Source: Longispora fulva (GTDB lineage: Bacteria > Actinomycetota > Actinomycetes > Mycobacteriales > Micromonosporaceae). Taken from it: 64,000 nucleotides of DNA. Under the pieces are notes generated by a model that saw nothing but the letters and a program-made list of their open reading frames with translations, made no database searches and was not told where the DNA came from. The translations under genes and the position numbers were made by a program. Every line of letters starts with the position of its first letter. Positions within the stretch are counted from its first letter, which is position 1. Location: assembly GCF_015751905.1 (NCBI RefSeq), contig NZ_JADOUF010000001.1, positions 4,030,001-4,094,000 of the forward strand. Direction: 5' to 3'. Of this stretch, positions 7,630 through 15,349 are shown one piece after another.

Positions 7630-9210
7630 ATGAAGCGCCTCACCCTCGCCGGCGTCACGGTCCTGGCCGTCGTCACGCTCGTCGGCACCGGAGCCACCAA
7701 CGCCGCCGCCGACCCGACCCGCACCCCCCGCGACCGGACGATCGCCCGCGCCACGGCCCACGTCAAGCAGCACCCGGCCGCCTTCGGCTACGGCCCCGGC
7801 CAGGCCCTCAGCGTCCGCGACGTGATCGTCGACCCCGACGGCACCGAGCACGTCCGCTTCGACCGGACCTACCAGGGACTGCCGGTGATCGGCGGCGACT
7901 TCGTGGTGCACACCGCGCGTTCCGGCACCCTCGCCGGCCACGACCACGCCCGGGCCCGCGACATCAAGCTCGCCTCGACCACCCCGAAGCTGTCGGCCCG
8001 CGACACCGCCGGCAACGCTCTGCGGTCCGTGACCGGGCTGACGGTCGACTCGTCCACCCCGCGCCTCGTGGTGTGGGCGCTGGACGGCACGCCCCGGATC
8101 GCCTGGGAGACCACGGTTGCCGGCACCGGCGCGCACGGCGAGCCCGACAGCGAGGTCGTGGTGACCGACGCGAACACCGGCGAGGAGCTGGAGCGCTACG
8201 ACGCGGAGCCGAACGTCGCCGGGACCGGGAAGTCCGAGTACACCGGCAGCGTGTCGATCGAGACGACGCAGCAGGCCGACGGCACCTACACGTTGAAGGA
8301 CGGGGTGCGCGGGCACGTCACGAAGGACGCGCACAACGTGTCCTCGAACTCGGTCACCGCCTCCTCCGGCACCCTGTTCTCCGACGCGGACAACATCTGG
8401 GGCGACGGGAAGAAGTTCTCCACCGACCGGTCCACGGCCGCCGTCGACGCGCACGCCAACACCGCCTGGACGTACGACTACTACAAGAACGTGCACGGCC
8501 GCAACGGCATCAAGAACGACGGCAAGGGCGCGACGGTGTTCGTGCACGTCGGCACGAAGTGGGACAACGCCCAGTGGTCGGACGCGTGCTTCTGCATGCT
8601 CACCGGTGACGGCAACGGCACCACCGACCCGGAGCAGGTCGACCTCGACACCATGGGCCACGAGATGACGCACGGCGTCACGTCGGCGACCGCGAACCTG
8701 CGCTACAGCGGCGAGTCCGGCGGCCTGAACGAGGCCACCAGCGACATCTTCGGCACCATGGTCGAGTTCTACGCCGGCAACGCCTTCGACCAGGGCGACT
8801 ACCTGTTCAGCGACCAGTCCACCCCGCCGTGGCTGCGCCGGATGGACAAGCCGTCCGCCGACGGCAGCTCCGCGGACTGCTGGAGCCGGACGGTCAAGCG
8901 GCTCGACGTGCACAACTCCTCCGGCGTCGGCAACCACTGGTTCTACCTGGCCAGCGAGGGCAGCGGCGCGAAGACCCTCAACGGGGTGTCCTACAACAGC
9001 CCGACGTGCGACGGGTCCACTGTCGCCGGGATCGGCAACACCAAGGTCGCGAAGATCTGGTACCGGGCGCTGACGGTGTACATGAGCTCCACCACCGACT
9101 ACGCCGGTGCCCGGGTGGCCAGCCTGAAGGCGGCGACCGACCTGTACGGCGCGACGAGCGCCGAGTACAAGGCCGTCGCGGCGGCCTGGACCGCGGTCGC
9201 GGTCAAGTAG
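7630..9210 (+). CDS. Secreted thermolysin-like M4 metalloprotease
   Basis: This 526-aa preproprotein begins with a Sec signal peptide (about residues 1-27, ending near TNAAA). A fungalysin/thermolysin propeptide follows (FDRTYQGLPVIGGDFVVH), then a PepSY-like pro-region, then the M4 catalytic domain. The zinc site is HEMTH (His344, Glu345, His348) with the third ligand Glu in GGLNEATSDIFG about 20 residues later. The C-terminal helical domain carries the family pattern VGNHWFYL. It is a zinc endopeptidase acting outside the cell. ATG 7630 is chosen because GGAAGG precedes it and the signal peptide starts here. It has no C-terminal binding module, unlike the second M4 protein at 33-35 kb. Confidence 0.93.
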   Translation: MKRLTLAGVTVLAVVTLVGTGATNAAADPTRTPRDRTIARATAHVKQHPAAFGYGPGQALSVRDVIVDPDGTEHVRFDRTYQGLPVIGGDFVVHTARSGTLAGHDHARARDIKLASTTPKLSARDTAGNALRSVTGLTVDSSTPRLVVWALDGTPRIAWETTVAGTGAHGEPDSEVVVTDANTGEELERYDAEPNVAGTGKSEYTGSVSIETTQQADGTYTLKDGVRGHVTKDAHNVSSNSVTASSGTLFSDADNIWGDGKKFSTDRSTAAVDAHANTAWTYDYYKNVHGRNGIKNDGKGATVFVHVGTKWDNAQWSDACFCMLTGDGNGTTDPEQVDLDTMGHEMTHGVTSATANLRYSGESGGLNEATSDIFGTMVEFYAGNAFDQGDYLFSDQSTPPWLRRMDKPSADGSSADCWSRTVKRLDVHNSSGVGNHWFYLASEGSGAKTLNGVSYNSPTCDGSTVAGIGNTKVAKIWYRALTVYMSSTTDYAGARVASLKAATDLYGATSAEYKAVAAAWTAVAVK

Positions 9211-9249
9211 CCGCACCCCGCCGGCGCGCCTCCCGTGCGCCGGCACCCC

Positions 9250-9281
9250 GGGAGGGGCGGACCCGACGGTCCGCCCCTCCC
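9250..9281. terminator. Bidirectional terminator between convergent M4 and GH29 genes
   Basis: A perfect 14-bp stem, GGGAGGGGCGGACC (9250-9263) with 9268-9281, over the loop CGAC. It sits in the 79-bp gap between two convergent genes and can serve both. Confidence 0.8.
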
Positions 9282-9289
9282 GTTCCGTG

Positions 9290-11425
9290 TCAGCCGAACA
9301 CGTCGATCCGGTCGACGAGCATGTAGGTCCCCGAGCGTTTGACGGCCCGCAGCGTGTGCGGCCCGGCGCTCAGCCCGCGCGCCGAGTAGACGAGCTGCTG
9401 GGACAGCCGGGTCGGGTTCGTGGTGTCCACGGTGGCCTTGAGCACCCCGTCCAGGTAGAAGTCGACGAGCCCCTGGTCGCTGTACCTCTCGGTGCGGAAG
9501 TCCACCCCGGTGCCGGTGAACGCGTACGACACCGCGTCGCCGTTGGTCGTCGTGTAGTGCACGTCGGCGTTGTAGTCGGCGGCGTAGGTCCGGTTGGCGC
9601 TGACGTTCCAGGCCCCGGTGTAGGTCACGCCGGCGGCGTTGTCGTTGAGGACCGTCGCGCCGGTCGGGTAGAGCTGGCTGGCCGGCACGATCTGCTGCGG
9701 CGTGTTCGGGCTGGACCAGAACAGCTTGGCGCTCGCGTCGCCGCCGTTCTCGGTCTGTTCGAGGGTGATCGCGTACCGCTGCCCGGCCGTCAGCGTGATG
9801 CCGCCCTTGTCCACGGTCGCCCCGTGCGGGGTCGTGTTCGCGATCACCTGCTGCCCGTCGACCCACAGCCGCACGGTGTCGTCGGACAACGTGGCGAACG
9901 TGTACTTCTCCGTGAACCGGGGCTCGATCAGCCCGGTCCACCGGCCGGCGAAGTTGTCGGTCGGGATCGCCGGGGCCGGGGAACCGGTGTCGCGCCAGTT
10001 GTAGTTGACGCCCGCGTCGGTGCGGGTGACCGCCGGCGGCCCGGAGAACGCGGTGTTGGCCCAGAACTGCGCGGTGAGCCCGGTGCCGGTGCCCACGGGC
10101 GCGGCGGTCTGCGGGGCGATGTCCAGGACGATCACGGACGCGATCGGGTCGGGGGCGGTACCCGTCGGCTTCAGGTCGAAGCCGTCCCCGGCGGCGGTGA
10201 CCGGCACCGACGCGCCGGTCCGCAGCACGTGCGCCCCGGTCACGGTGAACCCGGTCGTGGCGCTCAGGTGCAACGTCCCCCCGCTGGCCGGCCAGGTGTA
10301 GACCGATGCGTAGAGCTTGTCGGCCGCCCGGCTGACGACGCCCCAGGTCGGGCGGGTGACGAGCCCGGTGTAGCCGGCGCCGTACACGGCAGGGCCGTTG
10401 GCGGTGAGCCACGCGCCCATGCCGGCGAGCCGGTCGACCTCCGGTTGCGGGATCACCCCGTGGTCGTCGGGCCCGACGTTGAGCAGGTAGTTGCCGCTAC
10501 TGGCGGCGATCCCGACCAGGTTGCGGGTCAACGAGGCGGTGGACTTGAAGTTGCTGTCGTAGCTCGCGTACCCCCAGTGGTCGTTGATCGTCATGCACGA
10601 CTCCCACAGCTGGGCGTCGGTCGGCGTCGCGGGGATCTCCTGTTCCGGGGTTCCGAAGTCGCCGTCGGCGATCGTGCGCGTGCCGACCCGGTTGTTCACG
10701 ATCGTGTTCGGCGACAGGCCCCGGACGTAGTCCTCCAGTTTCGTGCCCTCGGCTGCCGTCCACGGCGCCTCCCACTCGCCGTCGAACCACAGCTCGGCGA
10801 TGTCGCCGTAGTTGGTGAGCAGCTCGCGCAGCTGGGCCCGCATCCGGGTCAGGTACGCCTGGTAGTTCGTGCTGCCGGGCTGCGCGTCGGGGTCGTGCCA
10901 GTCCCAGATCGAGTAGTAGAAGCCGAGCTTGACGCCCTGGGCGCGGGCCGCCGTGGCGAGTTCGGCGAGGATGTCGCGCTTAAACGGCGAGCGGTCGTGG
11001 ATGTTCCAGTCGTTGACGGCCGTGGGCCACATCGCGAACCCGTCGTGGTGCTTGGTGGTGATCACGATGTACTTCTGCCCGCCGTTCTTCGCGGCGCTGA
11101 CCACGGCGTTGGCGTCGAAGCCCGAGGGATTGAACGTGGCGGCCTTCGCCTCGTACTCGTTCCACGGGATGGCGCAGTTCCGCCGGATCCACTCGGCGTC
11201 GCGGCACACCGTGCCGTTCGACCGGGTGTACTCGCCCTTGTACGCCGAGTACAGGCCGAAGTGGATGAACATGCCGAAGTGGTCCGTCCGCCACCACTGG
11301 GTGCGGGCGGAGCTGAACGGGTCGTCGGGGACGTGGTTGTCGCCCGGCGCGGCGTGCGCGGGACCGCCGGTCACCACCAGGGCGAGGGCGAGGGCGAGTA
11401 GTGCCAGAAACGATCTGAACCGCAT
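9290..11425 (-). CDS. Secreted GH29 alpha-L-fucosidase with PA14 and C-terminal carbohydrate-binding-like domains
   Basis: This 711-aa protein has a Sec signal (about 1-25, ending PAHAA). The GH29 TIM barrel covers about 30-400, with family motifs FGMFIHFGLYSAYKGEY, YIVITTKHHDGFAMW and LWFDGEW; the Asp of the last is the expected nucleophile. A PA14 domain (about 450-590; LTAQFWANTAFSG) is probably for glycan binding. The last domain (about 600-711) resembles those seen at the ends of other secreted glycosidases. It hydrolyses alpha-L-fucosides outside the cell. ATG 11425 is chosen over an upstream start because it begins the signal peptide and GGAGG lies about 7 nt upstream. Confidence 0.88.
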   Translation of the reverse strand: MRFRSFLALLALALALVVTGGPAHAAPGDNHVPDDPFSSARTQWWRTDHFGMFIHFGLYSAYKGEYTRSNGTVCRDAEWIRRNCAIPWNEYEAKAATFNPSGFDANAVVSAAKNGGQKYIVITTKHHDGFAMWPTAVNDWNIHDRSPFKRDILAELATAARAQGVKLGFYYSIWDWHDPDAQPGSTNYQAYLTRMRAQLRELLTNYGDIAELWFDGEWEAPWTAAEGTKLEDYVRGLSPNTIVNNRVGTRTIADGDFGTPEQEIPATPTDAQLWESCMTINDHWGYASYDSNFKSTASLTRNLVGIAASSGNYLLNVGPDDHGVIPQPEVDRLAGMGAWLTANGPAVYGAGYTGLVTRPTWGVVSRAADKLYASVYTWPASGGTLHLSATTGFTVTGAHVLRTGASVPVTAAGDGFDLKPTGTAPDPIASVIVLDIAPQTAAPVGTGTGLTAQFWANTAFSGPPAVTRTDAGVNYNWRDTGSPAPAIPTDNFAGRWTGLIEPRFTEKYTFATLSDDTVRLWVDGQQVIANTTPHGATVDKGGITLTAGQRYAITLEQTENGGDASAKLFWSSPNTPQQIVPASQLYPTGATVLNDNAAGVTYTGAWNVSANRTYAADYNADVHYTTTNGDAVSYAFTGTGVDFRTERYSDQGLVDFYLDGVLKATVDTTNPTRLSQQLVYSARGLSAGPHTLRAVKRSGTYMLVDRIDVFG

Positions 11426-11630
11426 GGCGGCCTCCGGGGAGAGATCCGATGACCACGCTATAGTGGCGATGATACTCATCAATGTCAACGGGAGGTTACC
11501 GGGATATTTCCACCTCAGTGGACACTCCTTCCACGAAGAGATCCGATCTCAACGCGTCAGACCCGGCCGGGCCGGCCGCTGGCGTGTCGACACGCCGCGC
11601 GACCTCGGCGCGGCACCATGCGACACGACA

Positions 11631-11678
11631 CCCCAACACTCTGTGCCTTTGCGCGCGGCCCACCACCAGATGTAGTGT
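11631..11678 (+). promoter_or_regulatory. Candidate tandem NrdR boxes upstream of nrdAB
   Basis: 11663-11678 read in reverse (ACACTACATCTGGTGG) match 12 of 16 positions of the NrdR-box consensus ACACWATATATWGTGT. A weaker partner (9 of 16) begins exactly 32 bp earlier at 11631. Tandem boxes with this spacing are typical of NrdR, the nucleotide-sensing repressor of ribonucleotide reductase genes. Confidence 0.5.
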
Positions 11679-11699
11679 CGTGCCGTTGTTGGTGCACAA

Positions 11700-11889
11700 C
11701 CCCGCCAGGGGACGTGCGGCAAGAGGGAACCCGGTGCGAATCCGGGACTGCCCCGCAGCGGTGAGTGGGAACGAAAGCCGTCACACAGCACTGGGCGCGA
11801 GCCTGGGAAGCGACGGCCGGTAGGCGCGAGCACGACGCCCACGAGTCCGAAGACCTGCCAATGACGCGCGCGCCGGCGAAGGCGCGCGC
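11700..11889 (+). promoter_or_regulatory. Cobalamin riboswitch with hairpin expression platform
   Basis: The leader contains the cobalamin aptamer signature: a paired GGGAACCCGGTGCGAATCCG segment, the B12 box GCCCCGCAGCGGTGAG (about 11750-11765), GAACGAAAGCC, and a closing region GAGTCCGAAGACCTGCC (to 11859). It is followed by a 9-bp GC-only stem (11866-11874 with 11881-11889) that could act as a terminator or sequestering hairpin about 100 nt before nrdA. By analogy with Streptomyces, adenosylcobalamin should switch off this B12-independent reductase when a class II enzyme can take over. Confidence 0.9.
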
Positions 11890-11989
11890 ATGTCCCGGGC
11901 CTCGTGGGCGGGCCCCGGCGGACGAGCGGACCCGTGTGCCGTTGTCGCCTCCTGCCCCGGTGCCCCTCGTGTTTCCGGGTGGGAGAACG

Positions 11990-14266
11990 ATGACCGCAGT
12001 GCTGCACAGCCCCACGCCCGCCGAGACCGTCGCACGGTCCGCCGAGGGACTGGCCGGGGTCGACCCCGGCCGGGTCGTGCCCAACCCGTGGCCCGGGGCG
12101 ACGGAGGCCGAGCTGCGGATCCGGGCCATCGAGATGGCCGCGGCGCTGGTCGCCGAGGAGCCGAACTACTCCCGGCTCGCCGCCCGGCTGCTCGCCACGC
12201 ACATCACCGCCGAGGCCGCCGGCGAGGGCGTGACCTCGTTCTCCGGGTCGGTCGCCGCCAGCCACGCCGCCGGCCTGCTCGCCCCGACGATCGCCGGATT
12301 CGTGGCCCGGCACGCCGCCGAACTCGATGCCCTCGTCGACGACCAGAAGAACGACCTTTTCGAGTACTTCGGCCTGCGCACCGTCTACGACCGCTACCTG
12401 CTCCGGCACCCCGAGACCCGGCAGGTCATGGAGACCCCGCAGCACTTCTTCCTCCGGGTCGCCTGCGGGCTGGCCGCGTCCGTCGCCGAGGCCGCCGACC
12501 TCTACGCGCTGATGAGCACCCTGTCCTACCTGCCCAGCTCCCCGACCCTGTTCAACTCCGGCTCCCGGCGGCCCCAGCTGTCCAGCTGTTTCCTGCTCGA
12601 CTCGCCCCGCGACGAGCTGGAGTCCATCTACGACCGGTACGCGCAGGTCGCGCGGCTGTCGAAGTACGCGGGCGGGATCGGGATCTCCTGGTCGCGGGTG
12701 CGCTCGCGCGGCTCCCTGATCCGGGGCACCAACGGGCACTCCAACGGCATCGTGCCCTGGCTGCGCACCTTCGACTCCTCGGTGGCCGCCGTCAACCAGG
12801 GCGGCCGGCGCAAGGGCGCGGCGTGCGTGTACCTGGAGACCTGGCACGCCGACGTCGAGGAGTTCCTGGAGCTGCGCGACTCGACCGGGGACGAGGCGCG
12901 GCGTACCCATAATCTGCATCTCGCGAACTGGGTGCCCGACGAGTTCATGCGCCGAGTGGAGGCCGACGCGGCGTGGTCGCTGTTCGACCCGAAGGAGGTG
13001 CCGGAACTCACCGACCTCTGGGGTTCGGAGTTCGACGCGGCCTACACGGCGGCCGAGCGGGCCGAACGCTACGTGAAGCAGATCCCGGCCCGCGACCTCT
13101 ACGGCCGGATGATGCGCACCCTGGCCCAGACCGGCAACGGCTGGATGACGTTCAAGGACCAGGCCAACCGGACCTGCAACCAGACCGCGAAGCCCGAGAA
13201 CGTGGTGCACCTGTCCAACCTGTGCACCGAGATCCTCGAGGTCACCAGCGACGGCGAGACGGCCGTGTGCAACCTGGGCTCGATCAACCTGGCCGCGCAC
13301 TGCACCGACGCCGGCATGGACTGGGCGGCGCTGGACCGCACGGCGCGCACCGCCGTGACGTTCCTCGACCGCACCATCGACCTGACCTACTACCCGACCC
13401 CGGAGGCCGCCGAGACCAACCGGCGGTGGCGGCCGATCGGCCTGGGCGTGATGGGCCTGGCCGACGTGTTCTTCCGGCTCCGGCTGCCGTTCGACTCCGC
13501 CGAGGCCCTGGCGCTGTCCACCCGGATCGCCGAGCGGATCGCCCTCGCCGCCTACGACACGTCCGCCGGCCTCGCCGAGCAGCACGGCACCCACCCGTCC
13601 TACGCCGACACCCGGGCCGCCGACGGGGTGCTGCACCCCGACCACTGGAACGCCGCGAACTCCCCCGAGTGGGACGCCGTCCGGGCCCGGGTCGCCCGCA
13701 CCGGGCTGCGCAACTCGCTCATGGTCGCCATCGCGCCCACCGCCACGATCGCGTCGATCGCCGGCTGCGCGGAGTGCATCGAGCCGCCGGTGTCCAACGT
13801 GTACAAGCGCGAGACGCTGTCCGGGGAGTTCCTCCAGGTCAACAAGTACCTGATCAGGGATCTCGTGGGTCGCGGGCTGTGGACCTCGGGGGTCCGGGAC
13901 GCGATCCTACGGGCCGAGGGCTCCGTGCAGGACCTGGACCTGCCGTCCGACGTCAAGCAGCTCTACCGCACCGCGTGGGAGGTGCCGCAGAAGGCCCTGA
14001 TCGACCTGGCCGCCGCGCGCACCCCCTACATCGACCAGTCCCAGTCGCTGAACCTGTTCATGGCCACCCCCACGATCGGCAAACTCTCCTCGATGTACGC
14101 CTACGCGTGGCGGGCCGGCCTGAAGACCACCTACTACCTGCGGTCGCGGCCGGCGACCCGGATCGCGCAGACGACGGTTTCCGCCACTCTGCCGACCATC
14201 GGCCCGGACGCCGAGGCCGTGGCCTGTTCCCTGGAGAACCCCGAGATCTGCGAGGCGTGCCAGTAA
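11990..14266 (+). CDS. nrdA: Class I ribonucleotide reductase large subunit
   Basis: This 758-aa NrdA reduces ribonucleoside diphosphates with a radical supplied by NrdB. Recognisable motifs are SCFLLDSPRDELESIYDRY, NLCTEIL (active-site Cys and Glu), the substrate-binding AVCNLGSINL, the C-terminal-domain tyrosine pair TYYLRSRPA, and a redox-active tail ending EICEACQ. The family's N-terminal ATP-cone appears missing: the EEPNYSRLAARLL segment, near residue 90 in E. coli, is near residue 55 here. Overall-activity control by dATP is therefore probably absent. ATG 11990 is chosen for the GGGTGGGAG upstream. An in-frame ATG at 11861 lies at the 3' edge of the riboswitch and has no ribosome-binding site. 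Confidence 0.93.
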   Translation: MTAVLHSPTPAETVARSAEGLAGVDPGRVVPNPWPGATEAELRIRAIEMAAALVAEEPNYSRLAARLLATHITAEAAGEGVTSFSGSVAASHAAGLLAPTIAGFVARHAAELDALVDDQKNDLFEYFGLRTVYDRYLLRHPETRQVMETPQHFFLRVACGLAASVAEAADLYALMSTLSYLPSSPTLFNSGSRRPQLSSCFLLDSPRDELESIYDRYAQVARLSKYAGGIGISWSRVRSRGSLIRGTNGHSNGIVPWLRTFDSSVAAVNQGGRRKGAACVYLETWHADVEEFLELRDSTGDEARRTHNLHLANWVPDEFMRRVEADAAWSLFDPKEVPELTDLWGSEFDAAYTAAERAERYVKQIPARDLYGRMMRTLAQTGNGWMTFKDQANRTCNQTAKPENVVHLSNLCTEILEVTSDGETAVCNLGSINLAAHCTDAGMDWAALDRTARTAVTFLDRTIDLTYYPTPEAAETNRRWRPIGLGVMGLADVFFRLRLPFDSAEALALSTRIAERIALAAYDTSAGLAEQHGTHPSYADTRAADGVLHPDHWNAANSPEWDAVRARVARTGLRNSLMVAIAPTATIASIAGCAECIEPPVSNVYKRETLSGEFLQVNKYLIRDLVGRGLWTSGVRDAILRAEGSVQDLDLPSDVKQLYRTAWEVPQKALIDLAAARTPYIDQSQSLNLFMATPTIGKLSSMYAYAWRAGLKTTYYLRSRPATRIAQTTVSATLPTIGPDAEAVACSLENPEICEACQ

Positions 14267-15261
14267 TGCTGTTGAACCCAGGCCTGGACCTGACCCTGCG
14301 CCCCATGCGCTACCCCGACTTCTACGAGCGCTACCGGGGCGGCATCCGCAACACCTGGACCGTCGAGGAGGTCGACCTCACCGGCGACCTGCCCGACCTG
14401 GCCGCGCTGTCCGCCGGGGAGCGGCACCTCGTCAACCGGCTCGTCGCGTTCTTCGCGACCGGGGACACGATCGTGTCGAACAACCTGGTGCTGAACCTGT
14501 ACCGGCACATCAACGCGCCCGAGGCCCGGCTGTACCTGTCCCGCCAGCTGTTCGAGGAGGCGGTGCACGTCCAGTTCTACCTGACGCTGCTGGACACGTA
14601 CCTGCCCGACGACAAGGACCGGGCCGAGGCGTTCTCCGCCGTCGAACACATCCCGTCGATCCGGGCGAAGGCCCAGTTCTGCTTCCGGTGGATCGACTCA
14701 CTGCACGATCTGCGGTCGCTCCAGACCCGCGAGGACCGGCGCGCCTTCCTGCTCAACCTGATCTGCTTCGCCGCCTGCATCGAGGGCCTGTTCTTCTACG
14801 GAGCCTTCGCCTACGTGTACTGGCTGCGGTCCCGCGGCCTCCTCGACGGCCTGGCGACCGGCACGAACTGGGTGTTCCGCGACGAGTCCATGCACATGGA
14901 CTTCGCGTTCGCCGTCGTGGACGTGGTCCGCGCCGAGGAACCTTCGCTCTTCGACGACTCCCTCGGCGCGCAGGTGACGACCATGATCGAGGAGGCCGTC
15001 GAGGCGGAGCTGGCGTTCGCCGAGGACCTGTGCGGCGACGGGCTGGCCGGCATGACGGCCACGGACATGCGCTCCTACCTGGAGTACGTGGCCGACCAGC
15101 GGCTCGCCCGGCTGGGGCTCCCGGCGCGGTACGGGTCGGCGAACCCGTTCCCGTTCATGGCGTTGCAGGACGTGCAGGAGCTGGCGAACTTCTTCGAACG
15201 GCGGGTGACGGCGTACCAGACGGCCGTCGGCGGGACCGTCAGCCTCGACGAGGACTTCTAG
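14266..15261 (+). CDS. nrdB: Class I ribonucleotide reductase small subunit
   Basis: This 331-aa ferritin-like protein houses the di-metal centre and radical. Ligands can be read in order: Asp in FATGDTIVSNN, Glu and His in EEAVHVQFY, then Glu/Glu/His in the IEGLFFYGAF and RDESMHMDFA segments. The Tyr in VQFY sits four residues after the ligand His, as in tyrosyl-radical (class Ia) enzymes, so this is not a Phe-type class Ic subunit. It starts at the TAATG overlap with nrdA and is translationally coupled. No nrdS-like third gene follows; a terminator hairpin does. Confidence 0.93.
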   Translation: MLLNPGLDLTLRPMRYPDFYERYRGGIRNTWTVEEVDLTGDLPDLAALSAGERHLVNRLVAFFATGDTIVSNNLVLNLYRHINAPEARLYLSRQLFEEAVHVQFYLTLLDTYLPDDKDRAEAFSAVEHIPSIRAKAQFCFRWIDSLHDLRSLQTREDRRAFLLNLICFAACIEGLFFYGAFAYVYWLRSRGLLDGLATGTNWVFRDESMHMDFAFAVVDVVRAEEPSLFDDSLGAQVTTMIEEAVEAELAFAEDLCGDGLAGMTATDMRSYLEYVADQRLARLGLPARYGSANPFPFMALQDVQELANFFERRVTAYQTAVGGTVSLDEDF

Positions 15262-15268
15262 GCGGGCG

Positions 15269-15311
15269 ACGGAGGTGTCTGACCGCCGGAAACCGGGGCA
15301 GGCACCTCCGT
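15269..15311 (+). terminator. Terminator after nrdB
   Basis: ACGGAGGTG (15269-15277) pairs with CACCTCCGT (15303-15311), with a smaller CCGG hairpin inside the loop. It lies a few bases after the nrdB stop and before the SARP gene. Confidence 0.65.
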
Positions 15312-15349
15312 AACAGATGAATGGTCTTGATCTTCGGTAGGGTGGGCCG

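Noticed and set aside
11861-11989. In-frame ATG that would lengthen NrdA by 43 residues
   Set aside because: It lies at the 3' edge of the riboswitch, has no ribosome-binding site, and the added residues are low-complexity Arg/Pro.
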